Shown here: piece after piece, positions 47,736-61,200 of the stretch | Layout: each line of letters opens with the position of its first letter | How positions within the stretch are numbered: position 1 is the first letter of the stretch | NCBI RefSeq assembly: GCF_947623445.1 | Contig: NC_135240.1 | Coordinates: forward strand, 14,136,001-14,200,000 | Length of the DNA stretch: 64,000 nt | Direction of reading: 5' to 3' | From: Clavelina lepadiformis | Taxonomy: Eukaryota; Chordata; Ascidiacea; Aplousobranchia; Clavelinidae | Notes under the pieces: model-generated | Told to the model about the DNA's origin: nothing | Seen by the model: the letters and a program-made list of their open reading frames with translations, nothing else | Database searches by the model: none | Translations under genes and position numbers: made by a program

Positions 47736-48537
47736 CAATTGTTTATCAAGAGTTAATGTTAAAACTAAGATAAAAACCAGTGATGGTCAAAAAGTAACCA
47801 CTTAATTAAGTTACTCATGTAAAAGTATTCTAAGCTGGGCAAAAACTCTTTTAAAAAGAGCGTCGCTTGTGCTTTCGTTCTTCCACAAAGAAACAACCGG
47901 ACCGAGGATAGTCTTTGCACGACTTTAACTAAGTGATGATTCCTCATCGCTCAAGCCCGGTTCACGAGCTAGACTTTGTGCAAGATTCGATTGCCGCACA
48001 TTTTTTTTTTCTTTTTTTGATTTGTCTTCCCCTAATTTATAACTTTTTACCGGGTCGACTGAACAGCAGTATGCGTCCTTATTGCCTTGCCCAAGGACAT
48101 TGTAACGGTAGCGCCACTGGCACAGCGAAACGCAGGACACGGGCCACTATATTGCAATATTAAGAGTCCAACGTTCTAACGAGTCTAACCGTTCAGTTAG
48201 CGAGCCGACAAAGTCCGGCAGTTTTCGACAAAAAATCTTGCGTGCGAAGACACAGATTTTACATGATGATAGGTGCTGAAGCCTCAAGTCTTTGTTTTTT
48301 TTATAAACTGGCGTTGGTTGAAAAAAACATTTTTCTTTCCTTAGGCTATTTATTATAAATAAGCGTGAAAAAAAAAAGTTTGGCATAAACGGTAATGAAT
48401 TTCGTGCCACATTCAGGTGCCACATCCAGGTGCCACACTTACAGGCCAAGACAACACCGTACAGGTGGTACCATTACTTTAGAAGTTTAGAAATACCTGA
48501 CCTGATTCATATCAGCGGGTGAGCGTTGGGTCTAGTA

Positions 48538-48628
48538 TACAATTGCACAACCGAATGACGTCAGTAGCTCGGGTTTAGCATGTATCATACAAAGGCATCC
48601 TGTGGATGTGCACTTGTATATTAGACCC
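48538..48628 (+). mobile_element. MITE family B, copy 2 (91 bp)
   Basis: The ends are GGGTCTAGTATACAATTGCA and TGCACTTGTATATTAGACCC. The interior words GACGTCAGTAGCTCGG and ATACAAAGGCATCC match copy 1 at 31619-31720. The flanks differ from copy 1, which shows that the two were inserted independently. Confidence 0.65.
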
Positions 48629-49253
48629 TTAGCATTATGGTACCGAACTTAACTACTAACTCAACTACCCTCTGGCAGCCTGAGGTTAGATTGAATTCAG
48701 TTTAAGAACAACTCTTCTTTAGCAATTTCTCTTGCCATTATAATACTGTCCATATCTTTAGGTCTCTAATACTTTTGCACTCTGACTTTAAGGCTTGAAT
48801 GCAAACGAGAAGAAGCTATGAGGTAATACTAAAACAATTATGACATTATAATTCTTCAATACTCCATCTTGATATGGTAGTGCAAATGTAAAAGAGACCC
48901 CATCTTTGTCACAACTACATGTACAAGATACTGTATCGTATACGTCAGCAACCAGGGTAGATAAACTTAATATGGTATATCTTTGAGGTAGCCTATAATT
49001 GTACCTATAAATGAATTTAGCGATACATATATGATCAAATATACATCAATTTCAGAAAGAGGCTTACCGAAACAGACTATGAAATTCTTGTTATCCAAAC
49101 TCCAAGTTTGTACTTTGGTCTTCATCAAATGTTTTTTTAGAATAGTTTAAAATTTTACAGAATTCTTTTGTTTATAGACCTAGTACAACAAAACAATATT
49201 TAATCAAAGTATCAAACATATCATTAATTTGTATTTGGCATGACTGTCATACA

Positions 49254-52200
49254 ATGGCTTTCGAGTTTGATGGTCCTGAAATTTCTTCATTAGTTCAGCC
49301 GGTGGACTATAATGTGCATGACTTTCTTCACTGCATACCAGCGAAGAAAAAAGAGGAATTAAAATGTGTATCAGTTGCATCCAGTTCAGATGTAAAATCA
49401 TCACTTTTAAACATAAATCAAAGTGATGTCTATTTTCACAAACAATTGGATGAAATAGCACTATGGTTTGAAAAGTGGACACATGCACAAGTATGTAAAA
49501 AGCTTTATATTTGAAACCTTTTTTGCTAATTTTTATTATATCATGCAGCTTCTTAATCATAATTTTGTTGTCATCCTACTTTGCTCAAATGCATAACTTC
49601 TATTGACTTACGTATTATGACTTATTGCTTCTTTTCTTCTTCTTCAACAGAGATGCTCAGTTTTAGAGTATCTGGTTGCAATTAGTGGTTTTAGCCAGTT
49701 TCAGCTGCTACATACAACAGTTCAACCAATTTTACACAGAGATTTCATGTACAATGGTAAGAATAAGAATTAAGACCACTGGTTGTTTGATTATGATGGA
49801 CTCAAAACGATTTTGTGACGTCATGCATTTGGCTGTCAGCTAAGCAAGTTGGCTTTATTGATTGGCATTGGGTTTGATGAATTTTTAACATTTTTCCTGA
49901 AGATTTTTCACTGGTTTCTTGTAACTTCTGCTTTTGATCGTTTTTTTTTTAAATTTTGAAGCGAAATCTTTCATAGCACACCTTGGATACAGGTAACAGA
50001 CCCTCACAATATGCATGAGAATTCCAACAAAGCATTTTATTGATGGAGGAAATGTGTAGGCCTAATGAATGACTTGATTAATTAATTATTATTTATGCCA
50101 AACGTAAACATTAAAAATAATGACAGTAATTGTCAATATTGCACTAACAGCAATTTCATAAAACCAAAGAAAATGCTGATAACAATGTCATAATTCTTCA
50201 GTAAAAACACTGCTTTCAATATACACTGTATTATGTATACCAAACATAGTTCCTATCCTCTGTAGTAACATGAAAACTGCTGCCGTAAGTCAAGACCAAA
50301 GCTCTAATCAACATTATGTCTTTCTTTGTACAGTATTTTTGGCTTTTTTGCAGTTTAACATAAGGTACATAATATTATACATTATACATACATGTTCGAA
50401 ATTTAGTTACACTTTATCACTTACAATATTTGCAGATTTTAACCTTTTTGGTCAAACATAATAATCTCACCTAGTTTAACTTTGTTTGCTTTGCTAGCAT
50501 TCATGGTCGTTGATGTAATCAGTGAAACTAATATGATAGTGTACGTGGTCACATAAGTTTTTACATTCATTCTGCAGTACCTTTATAGTATTCTACAATT
50601 CTAACAGCAATAGTAATGACAATATTGTATTAATTCTAACGTCATTATTATAAGACATTTTATCATGGTATTTTGACATTGAAAAATTATATGTACGTGA
50701 CACAACACGCGGTTGTACCAAAAAGAGTGCATTTTGGAGATTGCATGGTTGCTTGTTCTAAGTGGTGTGTAACAACAGTACAGGGCCGTCATCAACAATT
50801 TGATTTTATTGTACAGAGCAAAGTGAAAAAATGTTAACTTGTCTTAAAAGTTTATGCAAAGCTTTTATATACATTTTATATGAGCATTATTAAATACTGT
50901 ATTATAGGAAGGATATTTAGGAGAGCAGTTATTATAAGATTTATGTACTTAATCTTGTGTAAGAGTAAGATCTACTGTATTTAGTATTTTGATAACACCA
51001 AAAAAGGGATAAATATTGAAAATTCATCAAACTTAATGCTAATAAATAGGGCAATCTGACTGAGATGCCACAATGTTATTGTAAGTCATCATCATGTGAG
51101 TCTTCTATAGATAGACTATTAGTAGTTATTTAGATTTACCTACCTCCTAAAATTGTTTTATGATCATTGTTTCTGAAAAAATGCAAATCATTAGAAAAAG
51201 TTTTGCATGATTTGTTCACATGTGTAACATACAGTATTCAAAATTTTATTAAAGCACCTTGTTATTTATTGAGAATTTTATTATGTATAATTTACATATC
51301 ATATACGTTGTATATATCAGACTTTGGTAGTCTAAGAAAGGTTAGGCCAGGAATGTATAATGCAAAAACGCAGAAATTCCAAATTTTGTAATTGAACTGT
51401 GGCCCCCGTTTTGTAAAATATGTTTAATTGTTTTCATTGTGGTAAACCATGCTTTTTTGCAAAGAACTGAAAGATTAATTTACACCAAGGGTCGGCAACC
51501 TACGGCCCGCGAGCCGGATCCGGCCCGCCATGCGAATTCGCCCGGCCCGAGACATATTAATTAGTTATCGCAAGAATACGGCCCGCTGTTTCTTATTGAG
51601 TTCCAAACTGCAGTGTTAGCACTGTTTGAAAAAATTGTGGTATTGTTACGCCATAAGTACGTCATACTAGTCTATTGTTACGCCATAAAACTGGTGCGAA
51701 GGCGGTAGACTAGTATCTCGTACTAAGTACGAGATTGTTTGTAGAGTAGACTAGACTAGTGGTTATAGATACAAAGAGAGATGCGACATTCGTTCTCTAC
51801 AAAATAAATTCAGGCTATTCAGTACTCCGTTTGATATGGACGCCATACCATTCCCGAAAAATTTCAAATGGACCGTATTGAAATGCAATGCAGTGACGAA
51901 TTGAAGGCAAAATTTCATACAAAGGGCATATCGCTGCTTGACTTTTACAAAAAGTACCTCCTTGAAAGTGGTCTTTATCCCAGCTTGACCAACAATGCAA
52001 AAGAAATGGCATCGATGTTTGGTAGCACGTACACATGTGAACAAATATTTTCAACAATGAAATTCACGAAGACTAAGCTAAGATCACGCATTTTCGACGC
52101 CCATTTAGAAAATGTTCTGGTTCTTGCTTCATCTGACTTGTCACCAGATGTTGAAAAACTTTCACAAAGCAAACAGCATCAAGTGTCACATTAATGCTGT

Positions 52201-55200
52201 GTTGTTGAAGTGTGAATACATATATTTTGCTCATTTTGTGATTGGTATGATTGAGATTGCAGCAATGTAGCGTAATATACTGAAGTGAGTGTGAATTATA
52301 GTATTAATGAAAATTCCTGCCCGCCAAAGAGCTGTACACTCGACATTTGGCCCGTGACTAGCAAAAGGTTGCCGACCCCTGATTTACACACATGTAAAAT
52401 CTTTGTTAATCATTTTAATGGTTTGTAATTTCGCCGAACTACAGTGCTTGTTTGCTAACATTTGCCTTGAACTAAACGCGGAAAAGTGGCCTTCAACAGC
52501 ATGGCAACTTGCATCACTGTGAGGTTACTGGCTTGCTGCTACAAGTTTCACAAAATCACCACAAATGCAAAGTCTACCCCGCTCAGCATTATAAAACATT
52601 TCAAAACTTTTGTTATGTACTGAAGTGTGAGTTGGCTACTTTGCTTGGGGTATTATAAGTGAGTGGCAGCAAGCCCAATTGCTATGGCTGCACCTAAGTG
52701 TTCATTTAAAGCAGGACGAACATGAAAACCACGATAATATTTAACCAAAGTAGTAGTTAAAACTTGAGAAAGAGCAAAGAGCCCCTCTTTTACCGCTACA
52801 TTATTTCAAAATGTTAAATTTGGTTTTGACTTGACAATAATAAAGGCAAATTCCAGAATGCTTGAATTCAATTTACGTATACCACTTCACCATTTTAGTA
52901 ACATAAGAACACTGACTGATTCTGTCCTTGTAGATATGACTTTTACAGATTATTACGGAATGGTTATACACTGTGGTACAAACACAGTCAGAAGTATACT
53001 AGAAGTTGTGTGTCATAATTGTCGGGATTAACTTGTTGTATTGTGAATAAACAATAAAAATGGATTGTGTAACAAATCGTATTAGATTTTAACGTAGAAT
53101 TTTTCCAAGAGCTTGCTTACCACTTTCAAACACTTTGCGTGTCCTGTGTTGTACACCACTGGGTTAGGCCTACGATGTTAATAAAAGTTTCGAAGTATTT
53201 GTTTGTTAAGTGTGTGTGGTATTATTTTAAGTCTTTCAGTACCACACTGTAAAATGACACTTCACACTGTTTATCCCATATATCATATTACATTGTTATC
53301 TTTTTCTTTGAAGATGTTTTACAAACCCTGACAATCTAGATAACATCATTGTGGGAAGGGCATAACTTCTTATTTTCCCAGCAATGTTTTGTAAAGACAT
53401 TTTTAAAGCATTTACAATTTTCATTAAACAATTTAAATGTCTAATTGTGTTACCATGATCATTGTTTTGTGGCTTAATGTTTAAGTACATACAATTCAGA
53501 TAAATTTGTTTTTCTTATATTTAGAAAATTTTCTTAGCAAATGGTGTTTGCATTTTTTGCAGCCCGAGGAAGATTTCCTGACGATTCTTTTATGCCTATC
53601 AGTACTGAATCCAGCAGAGCAATTCGTCAACGGCTTGTGAGAAATCGACTTATCAATAAATATCATCGAACAAAAAGTGCTTATGTTAGAGATGAAACTG
53701 ATGTCAAAACATATTATGGATTCTTGCCACATGTATGTTTAATGACATTTATTCATCTACTTTTTTGCAGTAAAGTTATAATATATTTGGTCTATTATAA
53801 TTAGTGCTGCATTTAATTGACAGTAATTACGAAAATTACATATGTGGTTTGATAGAGCTGCTACTAAGAACGTTTTGTTCAACTTACTTTATCACACAAC
53901 CAATTTTCTACTATATTTTGTGCACACAAAACATCGATGACTATTTTTTTTATCTGTCTGCACTCACTATGTCAATGCAAGTGAAATGCGTGTGATTTTC
54001 TGCGCTTGGTTCTTGGCCACCATTGCCGTTTTTTTAAAACCAGGCAATATCAGAAAACAATGTAGTGTGACATAATAACCGTCCTTTGGTAACTATTGCT
54101 TCGACCATAAATCGAGTATGGAAAGTATGGCAGTAATATCGCTAAACTGTTAAAGCAATATCACACTTCATGAAGCCCACGAGGAATCTCGCTTTCACGT
54201 CTCATGCTAAAATAAATCACATACTATGTTAATAAAGTTACGATGTGCAATTAATTTTGGGAAAATGTTTATCAAAAATTAAGCCTAATTGATAACGACT
54301 ATAGTAAATGTTTATTTACATTTCAACTAGCTTTTTACATAAAAACAAGAATAAATGGAAAAATGCTTTATCAGAAAGGACGATTTTTTCTGAGAAATAT
54401 TCAGTGATTGCCACCTAAAAGAAATGCACATTTTGCGAATCTGAAACTCAATATTAAGTAATTACTTGTGATATATATATATATACCTGCTTTGCCAATA
54501 AAGGAGGCGAATGGGTTTCAAAAAAGGGTCAATTTCTTGATGTAGTAAAAGTACTCGAAAATCTCAACATGGAGATCCCTGAAATTTTGCATGTAAACTA
54601 AGCTTGCTTGATACTGTCTCATACTGGAATATGAAAAATCTTATATATCTACTTTCCATTACATAGGCCCAAATGAAAAGTGGATTTTTGGGCCTAAAAC
54701 ACACATTTATCAAAGTTGCAAACTTTTATCAAAGTTAATGCACTCGAACTTGAAACGATCCAACTCCTAGAGCAGGGGTGTCCAACCAGTCAGAGACTAA
54801 GAGCCTCACTTCTTATTGTGTTAACCGCAAAGAGCCACATCATAAACATTATGATTTATGACGCTGTTTCTTATTACGTCATAATACTGCATCAGATATT
54901 GTTTCAGTTTCATCATCTTTAATCTGGGTCGAAATCTGATGTAATCACTAATCAGTCATTATTTAGCAAACATCAATTGAACATTCGCCAGTAGAGATTA
55001 CTTTTCTATATTATTTATCTGCCTAAAATGGGTAAATGTGCTCTCTTTCGGAGGTTCAATATGAAGAAAAGAGCTGCAAAATACCGGGCAAAGAGCCGCG
55101 GGTTGGCCAGCCCTGTCCTAGAGGAATTCCCAGGCTAAAAAACGACACCAAGCATGCTGCCCTCTGCCTGATTTAAACAGTTTTTTTAAGCCCAATGTAA

Positions 55201-58200
55201 GAATCTAACAAAAACAGGAAATCTTATTTTCTGACCCAAATGCCTCCTAAACAACAGCGATCCAGTACTACCATAAAACAACCAGCACGGCAGTAGGAAA
55301 TTATCTGTTCCCTTACAGACTTGTGGCACTTAAATTAACTAAATAAAATTTGAATTATGTGCAAGACTACCTATGATTTATTTACTTTATTTAAAATGCA
55401 AAAATTGTTACAGATAAAAAACAAGCAAAGTCAAAAGGAATTGTTTAAAGATCCTGTTGTTGTGGAGTCGAAACTCCGCCTTCCATCATTACATCACAGA
55501 AGAAGTTTAACTGATCCCATAGATCATATGGACACAACAGTAGATAATCCAAATGCTAGCTGGTATGTACCTATACTGTACTGTAAATGGGGATGTTCCA
55601 ATCTGCAAATCAGAGTCCAAGTATCGTATTTATTCGAATAGAACTTAAAGGTGTGTCTTCTATATTTTGGAAGCATTTTGTACATAGTTTCTATTCAACG
55701 GCACCTTGTACTTTTTGCCGTAATAAATTTATTTGACCAATATCTTGTTAATTTTATGCATAATCTTGTTAACAGTTATGTACATCTAAGGGAGATTAAA
55801 GCTCTTCCAGTCTTCTTTGTTGATAAGATAATGTTTTCCACTTCCATGTAATGCACTTTTAGTTTAAATTTTATCAACGCACCTTCTATTTCAGGCCTTG
55901 TAATTAAGTAAAGACAATACTCAGTCGAGCATTGGTATTTTTCCACTGCCCTATTCAAAATTGCTAAAAAGGCATAAAATTGTAAAAGCATACTAATAAC
56001 GTTATGCATTTGTTATCCGGTTAACCAACACAATTTTATCTGGATATCAGATAGCTAAAATTTCCTTGGTTAACCAGTATCCAGATAGTCCAACCCTGGT
56101 CATGACTGAGTGGTCAGGCTTGATTAAGACCAAGGTTTTTCATTTATATTCTCATTTTTAATAGTAACTATGTTGTTACAGTATTAGGACAATGCTATAT
56201 ATTGTACCAGAAACCTTTTATAAATCTCAGTAATTTTACTGAATTACTGGATTAGGTTGACTACAATGCAAGTTCGTCGTCATTTACAGGAAGAAATGAA
56301 TGATGTTCAAATAAGTGAACAAGTGTATCCTCCAAATGCAAAAAAATTGTATCAGTGGTATAGTAGCTGGACAGGTACGCATGCAAATTTCACTGAGAAA
56401 TATTTTTCCCAGTTTTGGCATCAAGAATCATTCGTGATTATGGCGTATTATAATATAGTTAACAAGTTAGCAACTACTCTGTATTAATTCGCAACAGATA
56501 CTTTCCATATTATGTACAACATCGGTTTGAATACATTTGCAGGGCCACAGAGAGCAACATTTTTGCAACTTGCATTGAAAAAATTGGATTCTCGCCAGTT
56601 GTATTATTTGTCAACTTTCCTTTCTGTTAGATCTCATCGTGATGTTCTTACATTGTTACCACCTCGTCTTGCTCATCGAATTCTCTCGTATTTATCACCT
56701 GCTGACCTCGTCAACTGTGCTAAGGTATTTCATACAGAGCTTAGTTTGCATCTTTTGTGGGGACTTGGTGTTAGTTCAATACTAATTCTATTCCGTAGTG
56801 TTTTTAATATAAAACAAATAATTTTGTTATGATTTCATGACAGGTATCACACGCCTGGAATGAACTTTGTGCACACAATTTTGTGTGGAAACAAAAGTGC
56901 TCAGAAACACAGCTTGATATCCGCCCAATCCGGACCCCGCGATTTGGTGGTTGGAAATCCGCATTCAGAAGGGACACTTTATTAAAACAAAACTGGAAAA
57001 AGGGACACTGTACTATGCTACATCTTATAGGTCATTCTGACAGGTATGCTTCTAAGATTTAAATTTTTTGTAACATTTGTTGTGTTTTGCTTCTATTATT
57101 TAAGAATTCAAATGTTTTCAGTGTTTTGTGCTTGACATTTAACAATAAGATCATTCTGAGTGGGAGCAAAGATTGCACAGCCTGCATTTGGAGCATTTCA
57201 ACTGGACGCTTGATTCATACTTTTGTTGGTCACCAGGTGCTTAAAACTGTTGTAAAGTTATTACATTTGGTTGCTATACACTACAGTATACAAAGAAATA
57301 ATGAGTTGGAAGAATAGTAAAAAATAATGAAGTTGTGAAAATGTATTTCTGGATTGAAACATTACATACTATGAAAATAAATGAAGTTTTGCTTGTTTAG
57401 ATTTGGATTTTATTCCTAATTACAGCCAGATATGGCATTTCTTTCCCTCGTTTTTGTATTGCAATTTTTCTGTAAATCTTTAAAAGTTTTACCTTAGAAC
57501 TATATGTTTTTATAGAAAGGCATTTGGGCTGTTGCCATAATAACCAATCATTTGGTGGCAAGTGGGTCATATGACAAAACCGTCAAGGTATGGGGATATG
57601 GTTCATCGAGAGCTAGTTGCTTACGCACTCTGTATGGTCATCAGGGTCCGATATGGTGCATGGTATCTCAAAAAAAATTTCTAGCAACAGGATCACAAGA
57701 CCGAACTGTGAGTTATAATGCATTTATTATTGTAGGTTGTAGACACTGTATGTGTTTGGATGTTTTGACTTAGTGGTTTGCTTTTTTACCACTTACAAAG
57801 TTTGAAAAGTTTGATGTTGTATATTTGGAATTGTACAGTTAATTCATGATATATAAATTTGCCCATATCCAAATAAATGGAGCAAGATAGAAATTCACAT
57901 ACATCTCAGGAAGTTGCCTACCAAAAAAGCTTTAAAGCAAAACAATATTTTGACCTTTAGATAGGCATGTGTAACATCATTTGGCTCTTTCCAGCTCAGT
58001 ATTTTTTCCCTTATACCTATAAAGAGCAATCCTCATTTTGAATACTTGAACTCAAATGTCTCAATTGAATTTCTAACATTGAAAACCACTGTTTAAATAA
58101 CAGCCATAACACATTTTTAAATAATGGATATGTGTAAGTGAACATACAATATTTTCTTTTGAAACGGCATCAAGAAAACTTCAGAAATTAAAGTCATTAA

Positions 58201-61200
58201 AAATAATAAAAATTATAAAATTGTATACGAATGGTACATTCATTAGTGTGCATTCAATTTCTTTTGGATCTAGTCCATACTAGCTAAGAAATCACTGGTT
58301 TGCTAGGCCTGGGATCTGCTTTAGTCATTGTTCCTTTGGTAAGACTTTTATTGCTGAGGCATGACCACAGATTTCATTGGCATACTTTACCATGTGCTCA
58401 CAAACAAATTACTTTCAGTCTGAAGACAAAGGCAATTTCCATTAAAAAGTTTGAAATCTTACTAGCAAGACAAAGTAGAGTGCCACCATAATATCAACTA
58501 AATTTATACTGGATAAATATAATCGCTGTGCTTTTCCTCTTTATCCCAATTTACCATTTTGCAAGTTTAATCTCAACTTAATGGAACATACAAACGTTTT
58601 GACAGCAATATATGAAACTAATAACAATAATTAATAAAATAACACACTGCAAACTTTTGTGGAAATCATGGTAACTAACTAAAAGAATCTTTCAAGGAAA
58701 ACATTTGTTGTGTTGATTATCAAGTTTTTATTGTCTATTTATTTTTTTGAAATATAATGTCAACTTTTCTTATGCCGTATTTTTGTGTTAAGTAAAAGAG
58801 AATACATGCTGTTCCGCACGATAAAAGTAAAACAGCACCAGAAAAATAAAACACAATGTTGTAGTTTCCACTAACATCAGCGAGGTATCCTGTAAATGAA
58901 TGTTGCTATAAGATCATGATCATAATTGTTCTGTATTCAAAAATGTTAATTATACTGCCATGTGAGGTTGTTTGCTATACATGTATGCAAAGATCATTAG
59001 ATAAAGCGATTGTATGTTGTGTTAGGTATTATGAACAAGCACTGACCTGTTAGAGGTGGTCCTGTAAGTAAACCGATACCGCAGAAAAAATGAAAAAGTC
59101 CAATTGCATGATGGAGGTGGTCTATTGGTACTAATCGTGTTAGTATGGGAAAACACCATGAAGAGTTAAGACCATTTGTAATTCCATAGACACCCATGTA
59201 CATTGCCAGTGTTAGAAATCCCGTTGCTGAAGGGGCTAGGATGTTTACCAGCCCCATTACAAATTCTGCTCCTCCAAATAAAATAATTTCAACACCTTTC
59301 CTCAACCACCTTTGTGACAAACGGCTAGTTGCAAGTCCTAAATAACACCATTTAAATGAACTTCAAAATATTGAATGCCTAAAATTTTTATTGTCAATGA
59401 TATTCACCTGTTATTGGTCGTATGATACTGTCAAAAACAGCAAAGATGACCAATAGGTATGCTCCTTTCACTTGGCCCAGCCCCAGTTTTTGTGCATGCA
59501 CAACAATAAAAGAGGTTGGTACAAGTCGAACAAAGTAATCCAGCGACCCGGTGAGAACAAACAGCATGAAACGCCATTGTTTGAGAAGCGTGATGTAGGG
59601 ATAAAAGAAGGTATAAATTCTGGTGAGATAATTTATTTTCAAAGTTCTGTCAAAGTGTTTCTCAGGAGTTTCTATTTTTGTTGACAAAAATATATTTGAA
59701 GTTCTAAGCTCTGAATCCATCACTTCAATTTCTTTGTTTGACAGAGTCTGCAATGCACTGTTTTCCTCGATTTTTGCATCAGGAACAAGTAACTGTGCAA
59801 GGAGCTTTTCATTTGTTTCGTGTAGCATGATTTGTTTTGCGAGTGGTGAACAAGTACAATTAGGGTTTTGATATGGTTTGTGAAAAGTTGGAAGTTGTGG
59901 AAGTGAAAGCGTAACAAGTTTTTCATTTGAACAACCACTTAAAGTTTCGTCCTGATGGATTTGGGTAGTAGATGCTGACATAACTTTCAAAAATTGTGTT
60001 GTGTCAACGACTGGGTATTTTAAGCTGTCCAGGATGTTTTCATCAATAATCTTTTCAACTCTATTCTTTTTTTCCTTTTGTGTCAGGATGGGGCTGTTGC
60101 AAATGTTTGATACTATTTCCTTATTCAATGAAATGGAAATATGGTCTTCATCGCCAATGCACTGTTTAGAATCACTAGTTATTTCCACTGGTCTCAATAA
60201 AGACCCAGCCACCATTAAATTCAGACATATACCAGCTGTAATAAGAATGGCTCCACGCCAGCTATACTCTTGTGTAAGGTATAGCAACATGGGTGGAAAT
60301 AGCATGCCACTGGCAGGGGCACCTAATGCAGCAATTCCATATGCCAAGGATCTCTTACGATTAAAATATACACCAATTTGTGATGAACCACTGCAATAGG
60401 CAAAACCAAACCCAATACCTGCAAAATATCAGCAAGTATATATTTGTATTCAGTTGTATTGGAAGGTGTATGATGTGCTTTTTGTGAATTTTGCTTACCT
60501 GTTAAAATACTGCCAACATATGCTACTGAAATGTTCGGTGCTTGAGATATAAGGATGGTTCCAATGCAAGATAACACCCCCCCTGTCATCATTGTAACTC
60601 TTTGTCCTGCCAAGCCTGTAATTGCACTTCCCAGCAAAGCTTAAAGTTGAATAGAATAATGTTACTGGCGTTATATAAGATCATATTTATACACACTTTC
60701 GTAAAGATTTCCGTTTGTGAGTAATAGTTTCTCACAGTGTTGCTATAAAATAAAACTCATTTTTGTACGACCCTTTTACATCACACTCTGTGTGCAATGT
60801 TTTTGATAGCCGTGCACTGTTTTTAAGTCTTCATTTATGCAAGTTACAAACAGCAAGGCTTATGATAGATTGTGCCAATAAAGGAAATGCAAACGGCCCA
60901 TTGTGAAATAAGTGGGACATTTATAAGGTGATTGCGTAAAATCATTAGCTTTTTGTTCTCAGTATGTTTGCTGCGGTTGTGCAAACAAACCGCAGCAAAC
61001 ATAGGCGACTTATGTAAAACGGCAATTTTTGTAAATCAATTATTCATTTTTGTTTGTTTTTCTTTGGCTGCTATAGTACTTAACTTATGTCTCATATATA
61101 TGTTAATACTCATGACTCCATCTATGAAACCAAGTTTTTAAAACACATCTCAATAACTAGTAACCTACCCTTTTCGGAAATGTCAACATATTTAATGTTT

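Larger units (their letters stand above)
36186..49253. other. Gene-poor interval rich in transposon remnants
   Basis: Thirteen kilobases contain no frame or exon chain that I can support. The elements listed separately occupy 40.27-42.1 kb, 45.3-45.5 kb, 47.65-47.74 kb and 48.54-48.63 kb. Apart from these the sequence is AT-rich and featureless by eye. The long 3' UTR of SLC35C1 probably runs several hundred bases into it. Confidence 0.5.

Noticed and set aside
49204..49560. 118-codon minus-strand frame
   Set aside because: It is antisense to exon 1 of the F-box/WD40 gene, and the sense reading fits a supported splice chain.
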